Below, one piece after another: positions 1 to 11,035 of a stretch of 34,478 nt of DNA (positions within the stretch are counted from its first letter, which is position 1; the number at the start of each line of letters is the position of its first letter). The stretch is taken from NCBI GenBank assembly GCA_051453625.1, contig JBOZIK010000001.1, forward strand, positions 142,574,953-142,609,430, given 5' to 3'. Position numbers and translations under genes: made by a program. A model generated the notes under the pieces. It had not been told where the DNA came from. It did no database searches and saw only the letters and a list, made by a program, of their open reading frames with translations. The DNA comes from Welwitschia mirabilis (Eukaryota > Gnetophyta > Gnetopsida > Welwitschiales).

Positions 1-9
1 AAATAAAAT

Positions 10-12
<3 letters not shown>

Positions 13-58
<46 letters not shown>

Positions 59-87
59 CACATATATATATATATATATATACATAC

Positions 88-128
<41 letters not shown>
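13..128. repeat. CT/TA compound microsatellite
   Basis: A run of CT dinucleotides passes directly into a run of TA dinucleotides, interrupted by short CA/CATA variants near 57-63 and 82-90. It is simple-sequence DNA with no coding content. Seen directly. Confidence 0.97.
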
Positions 129-130
<2 letters not shown>

Positions 131-133
<3 letters not shown>

Positions 134-1164
134 TTAATCCAGGTAAAATTAATTTTCATATTTTGACCTTATGCTATGCATCAATATCCAAAATCGGACA
201 TGTTGGTAAACAAATGCTTGCTAAAGCAAAAGTAGTATATTCAAACATTTTAAGAGCATATGTTATCAGTTAGATTTTTTTAATCATCGTCTATACAATC
301 AGTTCTCATAAATGAATAATTATTTAAATTTTTGAAAATCTATTTTATGATAGTATTATTATTTAGCATAGAATTTCTTAGCTTAATGTTCAAGATGCAA
401 ATAATAATGAGTTTTTTAAGTTTATTAAGAAACATCCTATGTTTTCTTAATTACAAAAATGTTAAATTTAATAGGAATTTATGCTCTAATCCTTACTTCA
501 TTTTGAGATTTTTAATTAGAAAATTTATTAAGGTTCTCAAATCATATGCATCTCATCAATATCTCTTTAAGAAAAATGCTAACTTTATTCCCAAAAAAGA
601 TTTATAACTCTATTATCAAAGTTTGGAGAAAGATATTATGGAGGATGAGTTACAAGTAGCTTTCCTTGATACAACTAATGCTAAAGATTTAGGAATTAAT
701 TGTTTTTCATGTAATTTATAAATGATCTTAGTTAATTATCGAAATTACCACTTCAAGATAGTTCAAGAAGCCTCACATGAAGGTCACCTAGATCTAAATA
801 TTAATAAATCTTCCATTTGTATTTTTTAAATAATTAGATGATTTAAATTTGGTTTCTACATAAAAACTAATTACTTTACTTAATGTTTCTTACAAATTTT
901 AGTTAAATTTTTAACTAATAGGTTTTAGACTATACTATCTAATATTATATGCATGAAGAAAAGTGATTTTATTAAAGGTACATATATTCATAGTAATGTT
1001 TTCTCTATTAGAAAGGCTTAGCATGAATCAAGTATACTAATTAAGATATTTCCTTCTTAATCTTGACTATGAAAAATCTTACACTAATGGTAAATGGAAC
1101 CTTATCTTAGCTTACATTAAAATGCTAGGATCTAGAATGGTATTCATTCATATGATAATTCTAA
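131..1164. other. Unassigned AT-rich sequence
   Basis: I see no recognisable gene, retroelement domain or RNA here. An open frame at 332-607 (+) encodes a Phe/Leu/Lys-rich 91-residue peptide with no motif I recognise. Its composition is what random AT-rich DNA would give. Confidence 0.6.
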
Positions 1165-3010
1165 CTATGATTTCAATTCCCCCTTCTTCACTTCTTTGAT
1201 GTCATTGAATATGGAAACCCTCTTGGCCCTCTGTTTCTACTTTCATAGAGTACCTTTTGGCTTTTTTAGAAATGACTAGATTAAAAATTCTTTTCTTGAA
1301 TGCTTTTTTTGAAACATTTGTATTTTACTAGCCTCCTTCTGTAGCATGAATTTATCTCCATTAATTAAGTTTTTTTTAAAAATTTTTTGTAATTTTTTCT
1401 TCTATGAAATGGCTTTTTGTTTTTTGATTAAATAATAAAATGTTTTAACTATTTCTTTTATAAAATGATTTCTTGGTTTTCCAAGTAAGTAATAAACTTT
1501 TTATTGACTCCTTTCAATAGGTTTTTAAAATAAAATTATCTCTTTTATTTTTTTAATTTATATCAAAAATAAACCTTTTCAATTGTCTCTATTTAGTTTT
1601 TCTCATTTTATAATATTAATTTTTTTGTTATTAAAGTTATTAAAAAACTACATCCTTGGCCCCATTTGATAGGTTTTTTAATTTTTTAAAACTATTTTTT
1701 ATTTTCTAAATTATTTAATAAATTTCTCTATTACTTCGTTTGTATGTTTAATTATAACGTTATAAATTTATGATGCATAGAGATATAAGGATGTTAATAT
1801 TAGATTGCTCGAAATAAATTAAATGAAAAATTGCTAAAGAATTATAAGAGTAAGTTTTTTACATTCAAAGTTTTTAATCTTAAACATTCTATGGGAGAAA
1901 TTGTTTGTAATTTAAAAAGAAACATTTAAATGCATAATGTGGTATGATGTTAATGATCTTCCTATAATTTATATTTTGTGTACATACTTTGCTGCGATTT
2001 TAATTCCTCCTAGATTATTCTTTTAATCTTATTAATGATGCTCACCTCTTTCGTATTTTAATTTTATTATTACAGAGTCCCTTTTTCATATCTTATATCC
2101 TTACAATTATTAAATTCTAAATTATTTTAGTTGCCTCTTCTTTGCAGTTTTCCTGGGATATTCTTTAAAGGGTGAGTCTAACCATGCATAAAAAATAGAA
2201 GGATGTTAATATTACATTGCTTAAAATATATTTAAAAAAAGGTTAAGTATTATAATAATACACTTTTTATATTAAAATATTCTAATTTGAAACATTCTTA
2301 TAGAGAAATTGATTGTAATTTTAAAAGGAAACATCTAAATTTAAAATCTACTAAGCTTTCAATAGTTTTCTTCTTTTAATTTCTATGTTTTGTATAGGCT
2401 TTACTACAATTTTAGCATTTCCATATTCTTTTCTTCAATATTATTGATGATGACAACCTTTCTAGCACTTTGTTTCTACTTTTATTAAGTACCTTTTTCA
2501 AGTTCTGCAAAAATGACAAAATTTCAAATCATTTTGGTTGGAGATTCTTTACAACATTTGTGTTTTCTTATCCCTCTTTTCATAGGCTTAGCTTATCCCC
2601 ATTTATTAATTTTTTCATTTTTAAAATAGTTTCTTATATAGAATGGTTTTTTATTTTTTAAATTAAATAAGAAATTTTTCAACTATTTATTTTATAAAAT
2701 GGTTTCTTAGTTTTTTAAATGAGTAACAAACTTTTCATTAGCTTCATTTAGTAGATAATTTATCTTTTGTCTTATAAAACTATCTTATGTTTTGCTTAAT
2801 TCAAAAAATTTTGTTATTAGCCTCATTTGGTTTTTTTAGTTTTGAAAAACTAAATTTTATGTTGTTAATTAAATAATAAGATTTATTAAAAATTATATTT
2901 TGATCCCATTTGGTAGTTATTTTCATTTTCTAAAACAATTTCTTATTTTAAATTTTTAAACAAATTTCTTTATTTTAAAACTATATCTTATTTGTTCATT
3001 TAGATAATAA
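1165..3010. repeat. Degenerate T-rich direct-repeat region, about 410 bp period
   Basis: Three diverged copies of one block can be aligned by eye, anchored near 1165-1260, 1990-2080 and 2400-2490. Each holds a variant of a 'TTTCTACTTTTATTAAGTACC' type string, with spacings of roughly 820 and 415 bp. A second block beginning with AGGATGTTAATATTA occurs at about 1772-1932 and 2181-2340, which is also a spacing of about 410 bp. Within 1360-1740 and 2590-3010 a shorter T-rich unit of roughly 70-90 bp recurs, with phrases like CATTTGGTAG and TTTTATAAAATGGTTTCTTA. I infer an old, eroded tandem array or a mobile element with internal repeats. I do not recognise the family. Confidence 0.6.
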
Positions 3011-5818
3011 ACTATGTTTTATATTTTAATTAGTTAATAATAAAAATATTTTTTATTTTAATTTAAAATAGAAAATAGATAATTTATTTAAAATAAAAAT
3101 AAATAACATTAACAATGCCCAGGACAAACCAAACGTTAGTAATTGGCCTCTTGGCCAAAATGAGTAATTTACGACGAACTGTTATCATTAGAAAAAGTAG
3201 TGCCAAGGAGGGTAGTTTTATCTTAAGTATTTTTTATTAGAAGAAATAGAAAAATATCACACCATAAATCCCTTACTTTTAGAAAAATTCATTTTATGTA
3301 ATGATAACCTATAACTAAATAAAACATCATCATATCCTTTTCATTTTCTTTCTTAAAGTGAAAATATAATGGAAAGGAGTTTGTGTCTTGAAGATGCATA
3401 TGTATAAGGCATGAAATTAACTATAAGGTGAAGAAGCTTATATGACATGAAAGCCCATAGTGAGGAAGACATGCACTCTAGTATATGATTTATATTTCAC
3501 TCTAAGAGGAAGAGGGACGGTGAAAATGATGAAGATAGTATTCCCAATGATAGAAAATGCCGTGGATGTTTTTCACACTCACAAGAGATAGGTTTGCATT
3601 TTATTTGTATTTATTGAATTCCTCCTTGTAATGTTGATTGTAAAGGTGATTTGAAATGTAAAGAAGATACCTAAACCCATTTTAAGTTACATTTAGTATG
3701 TTTGTATATTGTATGATTTAAAATTAAAATAAGGCACACTATGTCCAATTCATTTAGTTGATTCTCATGTTCTACTTTAGAAGAAATAAAGTGAAGTGAA
3801 GAGTAGACAAGAAAACTCTTAGAATCATGTAAGTTAAAGACATTGAAAATCCATCAAAAGAGGATATAATAAGAAATTACTTAAGTTAGCCTTAACAATT
3901 ATTAGAACTATTAGAATGATGTGTGGCATGAAATTGAATGTTGCACACATCAAAGGGGTATTATTAAAATGTTGTCATTAAGATAGTGATTGTTAGCATT
4001 AAGGGCATGATTTTTGACACAGGTAATGTCAACACTTTAATATGATTAAGAAAGAATCATGAGTAGTCTAAGTTAGAGAACAATTCAAAAGATATAAAGA
4101 GTGAAGTGGATAAGCTGTGACAATTACAAAATAATACAAAAGAAATAATGAAAAGATAGACATTTTAAATGACAAAGAATCATGCATAGCCTAAATTTAG
4201 GATTAGATTCATGTATATATTTAAATGAAAGCTAATGAAGAAAGTTCCTTATCATAGGTCCTAGATTAGCTTAGGACTGAGAGCCTCATTTTTAATTCCT
4301 ATTAGTTCTCTCATGCATTTTTTCATGATTTAGTTTAAGTTATTTCTTTGTGGATTACTCACTTTACATTTGATGGATCTCTTAGATCCCATAAGTGGTA
4401 TAAGAGATTGAGTAAAATGTTTATGTAGATTCTAATCCCATAATTAGGGGTGTAAGAAAAAAACAAACTGTAGTGACTACAAAACTTTCAACATAAAGTG
4501 AAGCTATTTCTTTTCAATGATAGAGATTAAATTAACTCATTGTTAAGTCATAATGTAGAATTCCAAAGCTTAGTATTAATTATTTCATGCTTGATTTTTT
4601 TTTAATGCTTATTTCCACATTAATGATATTCATGTACAAGCAACCATGCATTATAAACCTTAATCAAACATGAATTTGATTAAGATAATAAGACAAAATA
4701 ATAAGAGAAGAATTTATTATGCATATAAGTATCATTCAAAGACCGATAAAAAGAAAAACCATTAAGAACAATGGGCATGAGATGGCCTGTGAATTTAGCA
4801 TAGATGTCATCTTTTATAATGAAATGAACTAAATGTCTTAAATGAAATTAGGATGTAGACATAATTAATTGTGTGAGAATCAAAATTTCATAGTTTATGC
4901 TCATGTTTTCTATTGGAACTTTGAGAGATAGGATGATTGGGTACTATTTTAGAATTAAGACATATCCCCTTATCAAACATTTTGACGTATATAGCATTCC
5001 TTATGTAAAATTTTGATATGCTACCATTATGTGTCATACAACCTTCATAATATGCATAAAAATCTATGTATTAAAATTTCTTGAGATTTTGGGAGTTTCA
5101 TTTGTAATACCATTTTGGTAGATTTGACAAATATTAAGTAAACTTACATAAAGGATCATAATACAAAGAATAATGCACTTAAATGTTATATTTGTAATGA
5201 TGAAAAATGAATTCTTTCTTTTAGTCTTAAATGATTTCAAATATATTTTTTTTCTTAGTGCTTGATAATTGCTATGATGATTGAAAAACCATAGTTTTTT
5301 ATTAGGGCTAATGCTTTGTTTATTTATGGAAATTCTCTTTGATATGAAGAAGAGAATTTTTTTAATCTATTTACTTAATAAAGGTAAGCTATCTATTCAT
5401 ATTTTATTAATCATTTCTTCTAATATTTGGTATTCATATGGAAAAGACTATTGAAAATATTATAATACTTATCTTAATAAAATTTTCTTGATTTATCATT
5501 TCTAAAAATCCATTTATCATAGATATTAGTAATAGATGGATTTGAAATTCCATCCTGTTTGAATACTCCATCTACATTTTTCCTTTTTGTATTTAACAAG
5601 CCTATGAGATCAATCATGGTTATATTTGAATAATATCTAACAAGTTTGATCACATAAATGATGTGGTTAACTCATTAAGAAAGACTCTTAAGAATACTCT
5701 TCATGATTATCTTTTATCATATTTCTACCTTATTACTTATGGACGCATTAAGATTGTTTCCATCTTGGTGTTTACCAATTAATGCTGAGGATCATTGAAC
5801 TCAAAGGAAAGGGCTAAA
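3011..5818. other. Unassigned AT-rich sequence flanking the copia LTR
   Basis: No coding domain, RNA gene or paired repeat was recognised over about 2.8 kb, apart from the weak primer-binding-site-like motif at 4396-4410. It is probably the DNA into which the outer copia element inserted, or an older unrecognised repeat. Confidence 0.5.
4396..4410 (+). other. Possible degenerate tRNA-iMet primer-binding site
   Basis: The sequence TGGTATAAGAGATTG resembles the TGGTATCAGAGC site that many plant LTR retrotransposons use to prime from initiator tRNA-Met. It matches 10 of 12 bases. It would imply an LTR ending just upstream, near 4393, on the plus strand, but I found no partner LTR and no gag sequence downstream. 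A chance match is quite possible. Confidence 0.25.
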
Positions 5819-6529
5819 TGAGATCTACCAATCAAAAAAACACAACTAAAATCAAATAAAAATATACAATAAATAACTTATCAGATTAATGTGGTTCCCC
5901 AACCTAGGTATATACACACATAGAGGGTAGCTTTCCTTCACACCTTTGAATATCCTTGACCTATAAAATAGTGATTTTGGAGTATCACCAACCTCATACA
6001 TAAATGAAAAGCCCTTCATAAGGTAGTATAACTTTCCCCTCAAGGATTATAATAAACAAAAAATAAAATTGTGCTCACAAGAACTAAAATAAACACACCC
6101 ATATAAGGTTCTCTTATAATTTAAAATTTGAAGTAAGACATCTCGAAGATAACAATAATTAATGGAATAAGAAGAATGAATTTAAAAATATGATAGTACT
6201 ATAATAATATGTTAATAAATAAGGCTAACAAAGGAAACAAAAAGATTCAAAAATATCACTTTGATGAAATAACTAAGCTCTCCTTATTGTAGTGTCCCAT
6301 GAGTATTTAAAATTAGAGTAAGGTGGCTTTGAAAGAGATAATGATCAAGTAATCTATTCATCAAATGATCATCTTCATCAAGGTCATAAAAATATTTATG
6401 TATAGTGTCAATCACCTATGTGAATAACCTTTTATCTTGAGATGATATTTTCTTTTAAACTTTTGATGTATTCTTTGTTTCTATCCTAGTAAGATAGCCA
6501 TTTGAAAATGTTTAAATGCCATGAAATGG

Positions 6530-6537
6530 CTATAAAT
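6530..6537 (-). promoter_or_regulatory. TATA-like box of the copia LTR
   Basis: The minus strand reads GCCATTTATAGCC, a TATA-like sequence about 660 bp inside the LTR. That would put U3 at about 6540-7193 and R-U5 at about 5819-6500, which is sensible for an LTR promoter. Degenerate and inferred from position. Confidence 0.4.
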
Positions 6538-6591
6538 GGCTAAGTTTTGATTGTATAATAGCTATTTTATTTTACATAAATTTTTTAGAAT

Positions 6592-6982
6592 AGACATCTT
6601 TGATGCAGTAAATGTCTCTATCAGGCATACATCTTCATCTTGAAAGATGTCTTTGGTTAAATTTCTGAGATTTTAATGAGAATTGAACTATCGTATCTCT
6701 GATCCTTATATACCATGAATTTAATACATAAAACTGACCTAATACATTGAAATGTAAATAATTCATAATAGTATAACTTGCTGCTGTTACCTCTTTTAGT
6801 TCAGCAAAGACATCTTTAATTTTATAGATGTCTTCAGATAGCTAAAGTAGTATAGATGTCTTTAGTTTACTAGATGTATTTCATCTATCTTAGCTCCTTG
6901 ATTTAGTATAGATATCTTTTTCATAATAGATTTCTTTTCCTATGATGAATTTAGATTTAGTCTAAACATCTAGTAGATGTCT
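6592..6982. promoter_or_regulatory. AGATGTCT/AGACATCT motif array in copia U3
   Basis: Exact 8-mers occur at 6592-6599 (AGACATCT), 6645-6652, 6808-6815 (AGACATCT), 6826-6833, 6854-6861 and 6975-6982 (AGATGTCT), with one-base variants between them. Both forms are what a palindromic AGACGTCT site would become after C-to-T change at its CpG on one strand or the other. An ACGT core is typical of plant bZIP binding sites. A former enhancer array is therefore an inference from position and motif. Confidence 0.5.
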
Positions 6983-7193
6983 TCAACATAGATATCATCA
7001 GATACATAGATGCCTTTAGTTAACTATGTCTATCCTTTATGAATTTTGAGCTAAAGCTTCTATTTACTTTAAAATTTAAGGTTTGATTGACTTGATTCTT
7101 ATTTGTAATTTAGTGTTTTCTAATTTTCTTGTTTGCACATTAGACACATTATATTTGATAAGTGAAATCATTGAAACTTAAATTTTACCAATA

Positions 7194-7207
7194 ATCTCCT
7201 TCTTTTT
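7194..7207 (-). other. Polypurine tract of the copia element
   Basis: The minus strand reads AAAAAGAAGGAGAT directly before the LTR start TATTGG, preceded by CATCATC. From memory this matches the CATCATCAAAAAGGGGGAGATTGTTGG junction of SIRE/Maximus copia elements. A polypurine tract primes plus-strand DNA synthesis and marks the 3' LTR boundary. Three bases differ from the remembered form. Confidence 0.65.
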
Positions 7208-10019
7208 GATGATGTTTAAAACTTAGAAATTAGTATAATACTATTCTAAATTTATTTGAAATAACTTAATCTAAGAAAAGACACAATGTATTACATGAGG
7301 CATGTTACAAATTTTAAAAAGTAAAAACATTTGATAATCATTGGTAATTATTTACAAGATAGTAAATAAGAAGTGGTGCTAATATACTAAATTACTAGAA
7401 ACATGTCAAAACATAATTTATGTTACATATAAGAAGAAGTTTAATAATAAGTAGAGAATAACAAAATATTATCAGAAATTATCATGAAATATATGCTAGT
7501 ACAGGAAATTAAGCATCAACAATGATATCACTCATAAGAAGTTTAATCTATTCATCTTAAATTCACATCCTCCAAGATCATCTAGGATGTCTGATAAGAT
7601 ATAATCTAATTTTCCCATCTTATTTCATTTTTTAGATAGCATAAAAAAACTAGTTATTAAGGTCTAAATAACTAGTATGATAAGGACCATCTCCTGCATT
7701 GTCACTATCATCGTCATTATTTCTGATGGTAGAAATATGAATAGTATAAAAGGAAGATGATGTGGATGGAGGAATATGCTACTTTCGTGATGGCCACTAT
7801 GATGTCTCACCATGAACTTAAGAGGCTTATCTCCTCATACACAAGTACATCTAAGGGGTAATGAATATGACCAAAAAGCTTACAATAGTGATCTTAGCAA
7901 AACTAAAAGCTAAGGATAGAGTAGTTCTAAGAGATGATGCATAAATGGGAAATGTAAGAGGTAGTGGGGTAATGAATAGGGAGTTTGTGATGAGACTTAT
8001 GAAAGATAAGGAACTCATTATAACACCTCTCAAATTTCATCTCTTTTTTTTCCATATCTATACTAGAGTTTATGATGAACCTTGGTGCAACCATGTGCCT
8101 ATGTTAGAGCCTAGTGCTTTCCATGAAGGTGTGAATCCTCCTCTGTGAACTCTGATGAATCTGAATCCTTAGCTCTCCTATCATAAATTATAGTATGAGT
8201 TGTAGTAGGTATCTATTTCTTAAAATCCTTCTCTAAATTAGACAAAGTATGAGTCCTCATGAATTTCAAACTACCCGTAGGTGCCTCTTACTCACAAGCA
8301 ACATATTGGTGCTTCCTTAATCTCAAGAGATCTCTTTTAATCTTACCTATCATTTTTATAATCACTTTAAGATCCTTTTTTTCAGCAATGAGTAACTATG
8401 AGTAGATGTAGAATAAGAGAACTCAAATTATTCCTTAAAAGATCTCCTACTTATGCCTTCATCTACTAGCACTAGAGCTCATCATTTTTACTAAACTCTG
8501 AAAGTAGCTTTTTGGGATAAATGAGATTACCCTATGGAACTAAAATGTTAGCATTTTTTATTATTAGGATAATTAAATAAGTGTGATCCAAAGTTTGACC
8601 CTTATGAAAGATCATAATAATATTTATGTATAAGATGAAGCCAAGATCAATTTAATTCTTGTGAGAAGGTAGTATACCATAAATGTATGCATGCAGTTGT
8701 AATAGCTCTAGCTATCTTCATGAACTAGTATATTACAAAATATAATTAGTCTTAAAATGGATGCATTAGGAACCATGTCTTTAGATTCTAAATTATCATA
8801 AAAAGTTATCTTTAAACACCTAAAAATAATATTACTTAATGAATATCATGAAATCTTAAGAAAGTAACATGTGAAGATATCCTTAAAGGAATGCATATAT
8901 AATTGAGAAAGCTCTAAATCATTGATGGCAAGCATGGAATTAATAAATTGAATGTAAGAAAGAGAGTGGTACCCTTTACTTATATCTGAAAAGTGGCAAT
9001 GCTATCATTTATTTCATGAATGTTAGCATAGAATTCCAAAACAACAGGATCTAGAATGCTTTGCTCTAATTAAACTATCATGTTCAAATCAAGATGAGAG
9101 AAATTTGAAAGGATCTAATTTACCCTATAATTTTAAAAGCTAAGAGTCCTTTCTATAGTAATGAAGTTCCTCATCCATGTTTTAAAATGTTTTATAGCTA
9201 ATTTATGATAAAATTGTGATTCATATTAAGGTCTGTGTGTTTCAGAAATAGGTTACTTTCTTTTTAAGGCATTAGAGGGATTTATCCTTACCATTTTAAA
9301 AGTGAAACACTAAAAGAACTAAACTATAATAAGAAAATGTGAAAGAACTAATAAAAAAAAAATCTATTAAAGAAAAGGGCACGTGATATTTTGGGTGTAA
9401 ATACTTCTTCCAAATAAAAAATATTTATGCTAAGAGATTTGAGAAAAATTAGGCTATAGAGGACTATGAGAGGGACACTTACTAAGTGAAGAGTTGAAAA
9501 TAAGGGATGGTGATGTCTTTTCTGAATAAAAAGGCTTAAAACACTTATTTTAACATGCATTTTAATTTTAGATGTATTACACAAAAGATGTCTACTAGTT
9601 GAAAGATGTCTAAAATAATGAAAGTAGACATATATTAATTATAAATACATCTACTATTAAGAAAATTTAATGGTTATCTATTTATAAGAAAGATGACTAC
9701 ATAGCCAAAGATGTCTATTTTGAAAATTAGTAGAGTTTAAAAAATAATACTTAAACTTCAAAAACATTTAAAATTCCAAAGAAGATTGCTTAAAAGATGT
9801 CTATAAAATGAAAACGTGTCCATGATAAATATCTACCACTTAAAAGACATCTTTTCCACAAAATAAATACTTTGAAATTTTCTATAGCTAATGTTAAAAT
9901 TAAACTACCATAGCTTGAAAGAATGCTAACATAATATGCACATGATGTACTAGTCTATGTTTTAACTAATATCTCAACTCATAGATATTAAAGTGTAGGG
10001 TTGATATTTTGAGAGTAAT
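7208..10019 (-). pseudogene. Decayed region between copia RNase H and 3' LTR (env-like position)
   Basis: About 2.8 kb separates the RNase H remnant from the polypurine tract. SIRE/Maximus copia elements often carry an extra, envelope-like reading frame here, and the length fits. No continuous reading frame survives. The longest open stretches, 7851-8033 (-) and 9348-9584 (-), show no motif I recognise. A short acidic Asn/Asp/Ser stretch is visible on the minus strand near 7690-7735. The assignment rests on position only. A second cluster of AGATGTCT motifs at 9586-9852 suggests that part of this region may derive from an LTR instead. Confidence 0.4.
9586..9852. repeat. Second AGATGTCT/AGACATCT motif cluster
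   Basis: Exact copies occur at 9586-9593, 9604-9611, 9709-9716 and 9795-9802 (AGATGTCT) and at 9845-9852 (AGACATCT), with near copies around them. It is the same motif pair as in the copia LTR U3, but about 2.4 kb inside the element. It may be a fragment of a related LTR or a motif array proper to the element's 3' region. Confidence 0.45.
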
Positions 10020-11035
10020 TACTTAATGACTTATCTAACTAAGTAAGGCTTACTTTCCAAGTTCTTATATAATTTGATAAACTTTCTACCACTTAGTGGT
10101 TTGATAATAACATCAGCAAGTTACACATTAATATAAACATATTTCAACATGATTCCTTATTTTGTACATGCTCTCTAAGGAAATGATATTTGATTTTAAT
10201 ATGTTTAGTTCTTGAATGTTGAATTGGATTTTTTGAGCTGTTGATAATTGTTTTGTTATTGAAATAAATAGTAATACTTTCCATGATTAGTCTAAAGTCT
10301 TTTAAAATTTGCTTCATCCAAAGTAATTGAGCATAGTAAATTTGAGAAATGATGTATTCTATCTTATGCCCAAGTGAAAAATAATTTCCACTAGTACTTC
10401 TTCTATCATCCTTATAACTACCCAGTTTACATCATAATACTTAACTAGATTAAGGTAAGAGTCCTTTGAATACTAGAGGCTCTAATTAGTAATACCTTTT
10501 AGATAGTAAAATATTCTTTTAATTGTCATAAGATGTGATTCTCTAAGACAACTTTAATAATAGCCACAAATATATACATTCAAAATGATATCTACTCTAC
10601 TAGCAATAAGATATTACAAACTACTAATCATACCTCTATACAGCTTTTGGTCAGCCTTCTTACCATGCTCATCCTTATTCAGTTTCATGCTTTGGTTCAT
10701 TGAAATATGTTTTACTTTATAATCCTATAACTCATACTAAAGCAATAATTTTTTAACATATTTAGTTTGCGAAAGAAATGTATCTTATTTGTGTTACATA
10801 ACTTAAAGCCCTAGGAAGTTACTAATTTCTCCCCTAAGATTCATCTCAAATTTATGCTACATAATCTTAACAAAACTTTTTATTTGTAGCACCAAAAATG
10901 ATATCATCCATATAGATTTATATAATATTAAAATATTTACTATCTATTTTAATAAATAATGTAGCCTTGTATGTACCTCTTTTGAATTTGTTTTCTATAA
11001 GATTCCTTAGAGTTCCTTATACTATTGATAGTGAA
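10020..11035 (-). pseudogene. Ty1/copia pol remnant: RT C-terminus and RNase H
   Basis: On the minus strand, from high to low coordinate, pieces of a copia polyprotein appear in order. Near 10889-10917 is MDDIIFGATNK, the reverse-transcriptase catalytic motif (usually YVDDIIFG), preceded by FKRGTYKATLFIK. Near 10380-10460 is KDDRRSTSGNYFSLGHK, the start of RNase H. Near 10170-10235 is TKHIKIKYHFLREHV, and at 10095-10120 is ADVIIKPL, the usual copia RNase H end (ADIFTKPL). Stops and frameshifts break it repeatedly, for example a stop just before the MDD motif and a frameshift before KDDRR. The RT reading stops abruptly at the gypsy LTR edge and resumes at 26336. It is a non-functional fossil. 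Confidence 0.9.

Larger units (their letters stand above)
5819..7193 (-). mobile_element. 3' LTR of outer Ty1/copia element (SIRE/Maximus-like)
   Basis: This segment lies immediately downstream, on the minus strand, of a polypurine tract, so it is placed as the element's 3' LTR. Read on the minus strand it starts TATTGGTAAA (probably once TGTTGG) and ends near GGTAGATCTCA. The U5 part includes GGTTGGGGAACCAC, which I recall from SIRE-type LTRs. A TATA-like box lies at 6530-6537, and a cluster of AGATGTCT/AGACATCT motifs upstream of it would be U3. The right edge is well supported by the polypurine tract. The left edge at 5819 is inferred only from a TG dinucleotide, because the matching 5' LTR is outside the window and no target duplication can be checked. 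Confidence 0.6.

Noticed and set aside
332-607. 91-codon open frame on the plus strand
   Set aside because: Phe/Leu/Ile/Lys-rich composition expected of AT-rich random sequence, with no motif or supporting context.
2470-2661. 63-codon plus-strand frame rich in Phe and Ser
   Set aside because: Lies inside the T-rich repeat array, and the repeat explains the composition.
5852-6043. 63-codon minus-strand frame
   Set aside because: Falls in the U5 region of the copia LTR and matches no protein motif.
7945-8148. 67-codon plus-strand frame
   Set aside because: Antisense to the copia element, overlaps an equally long frame on the other strand, and has no motif.
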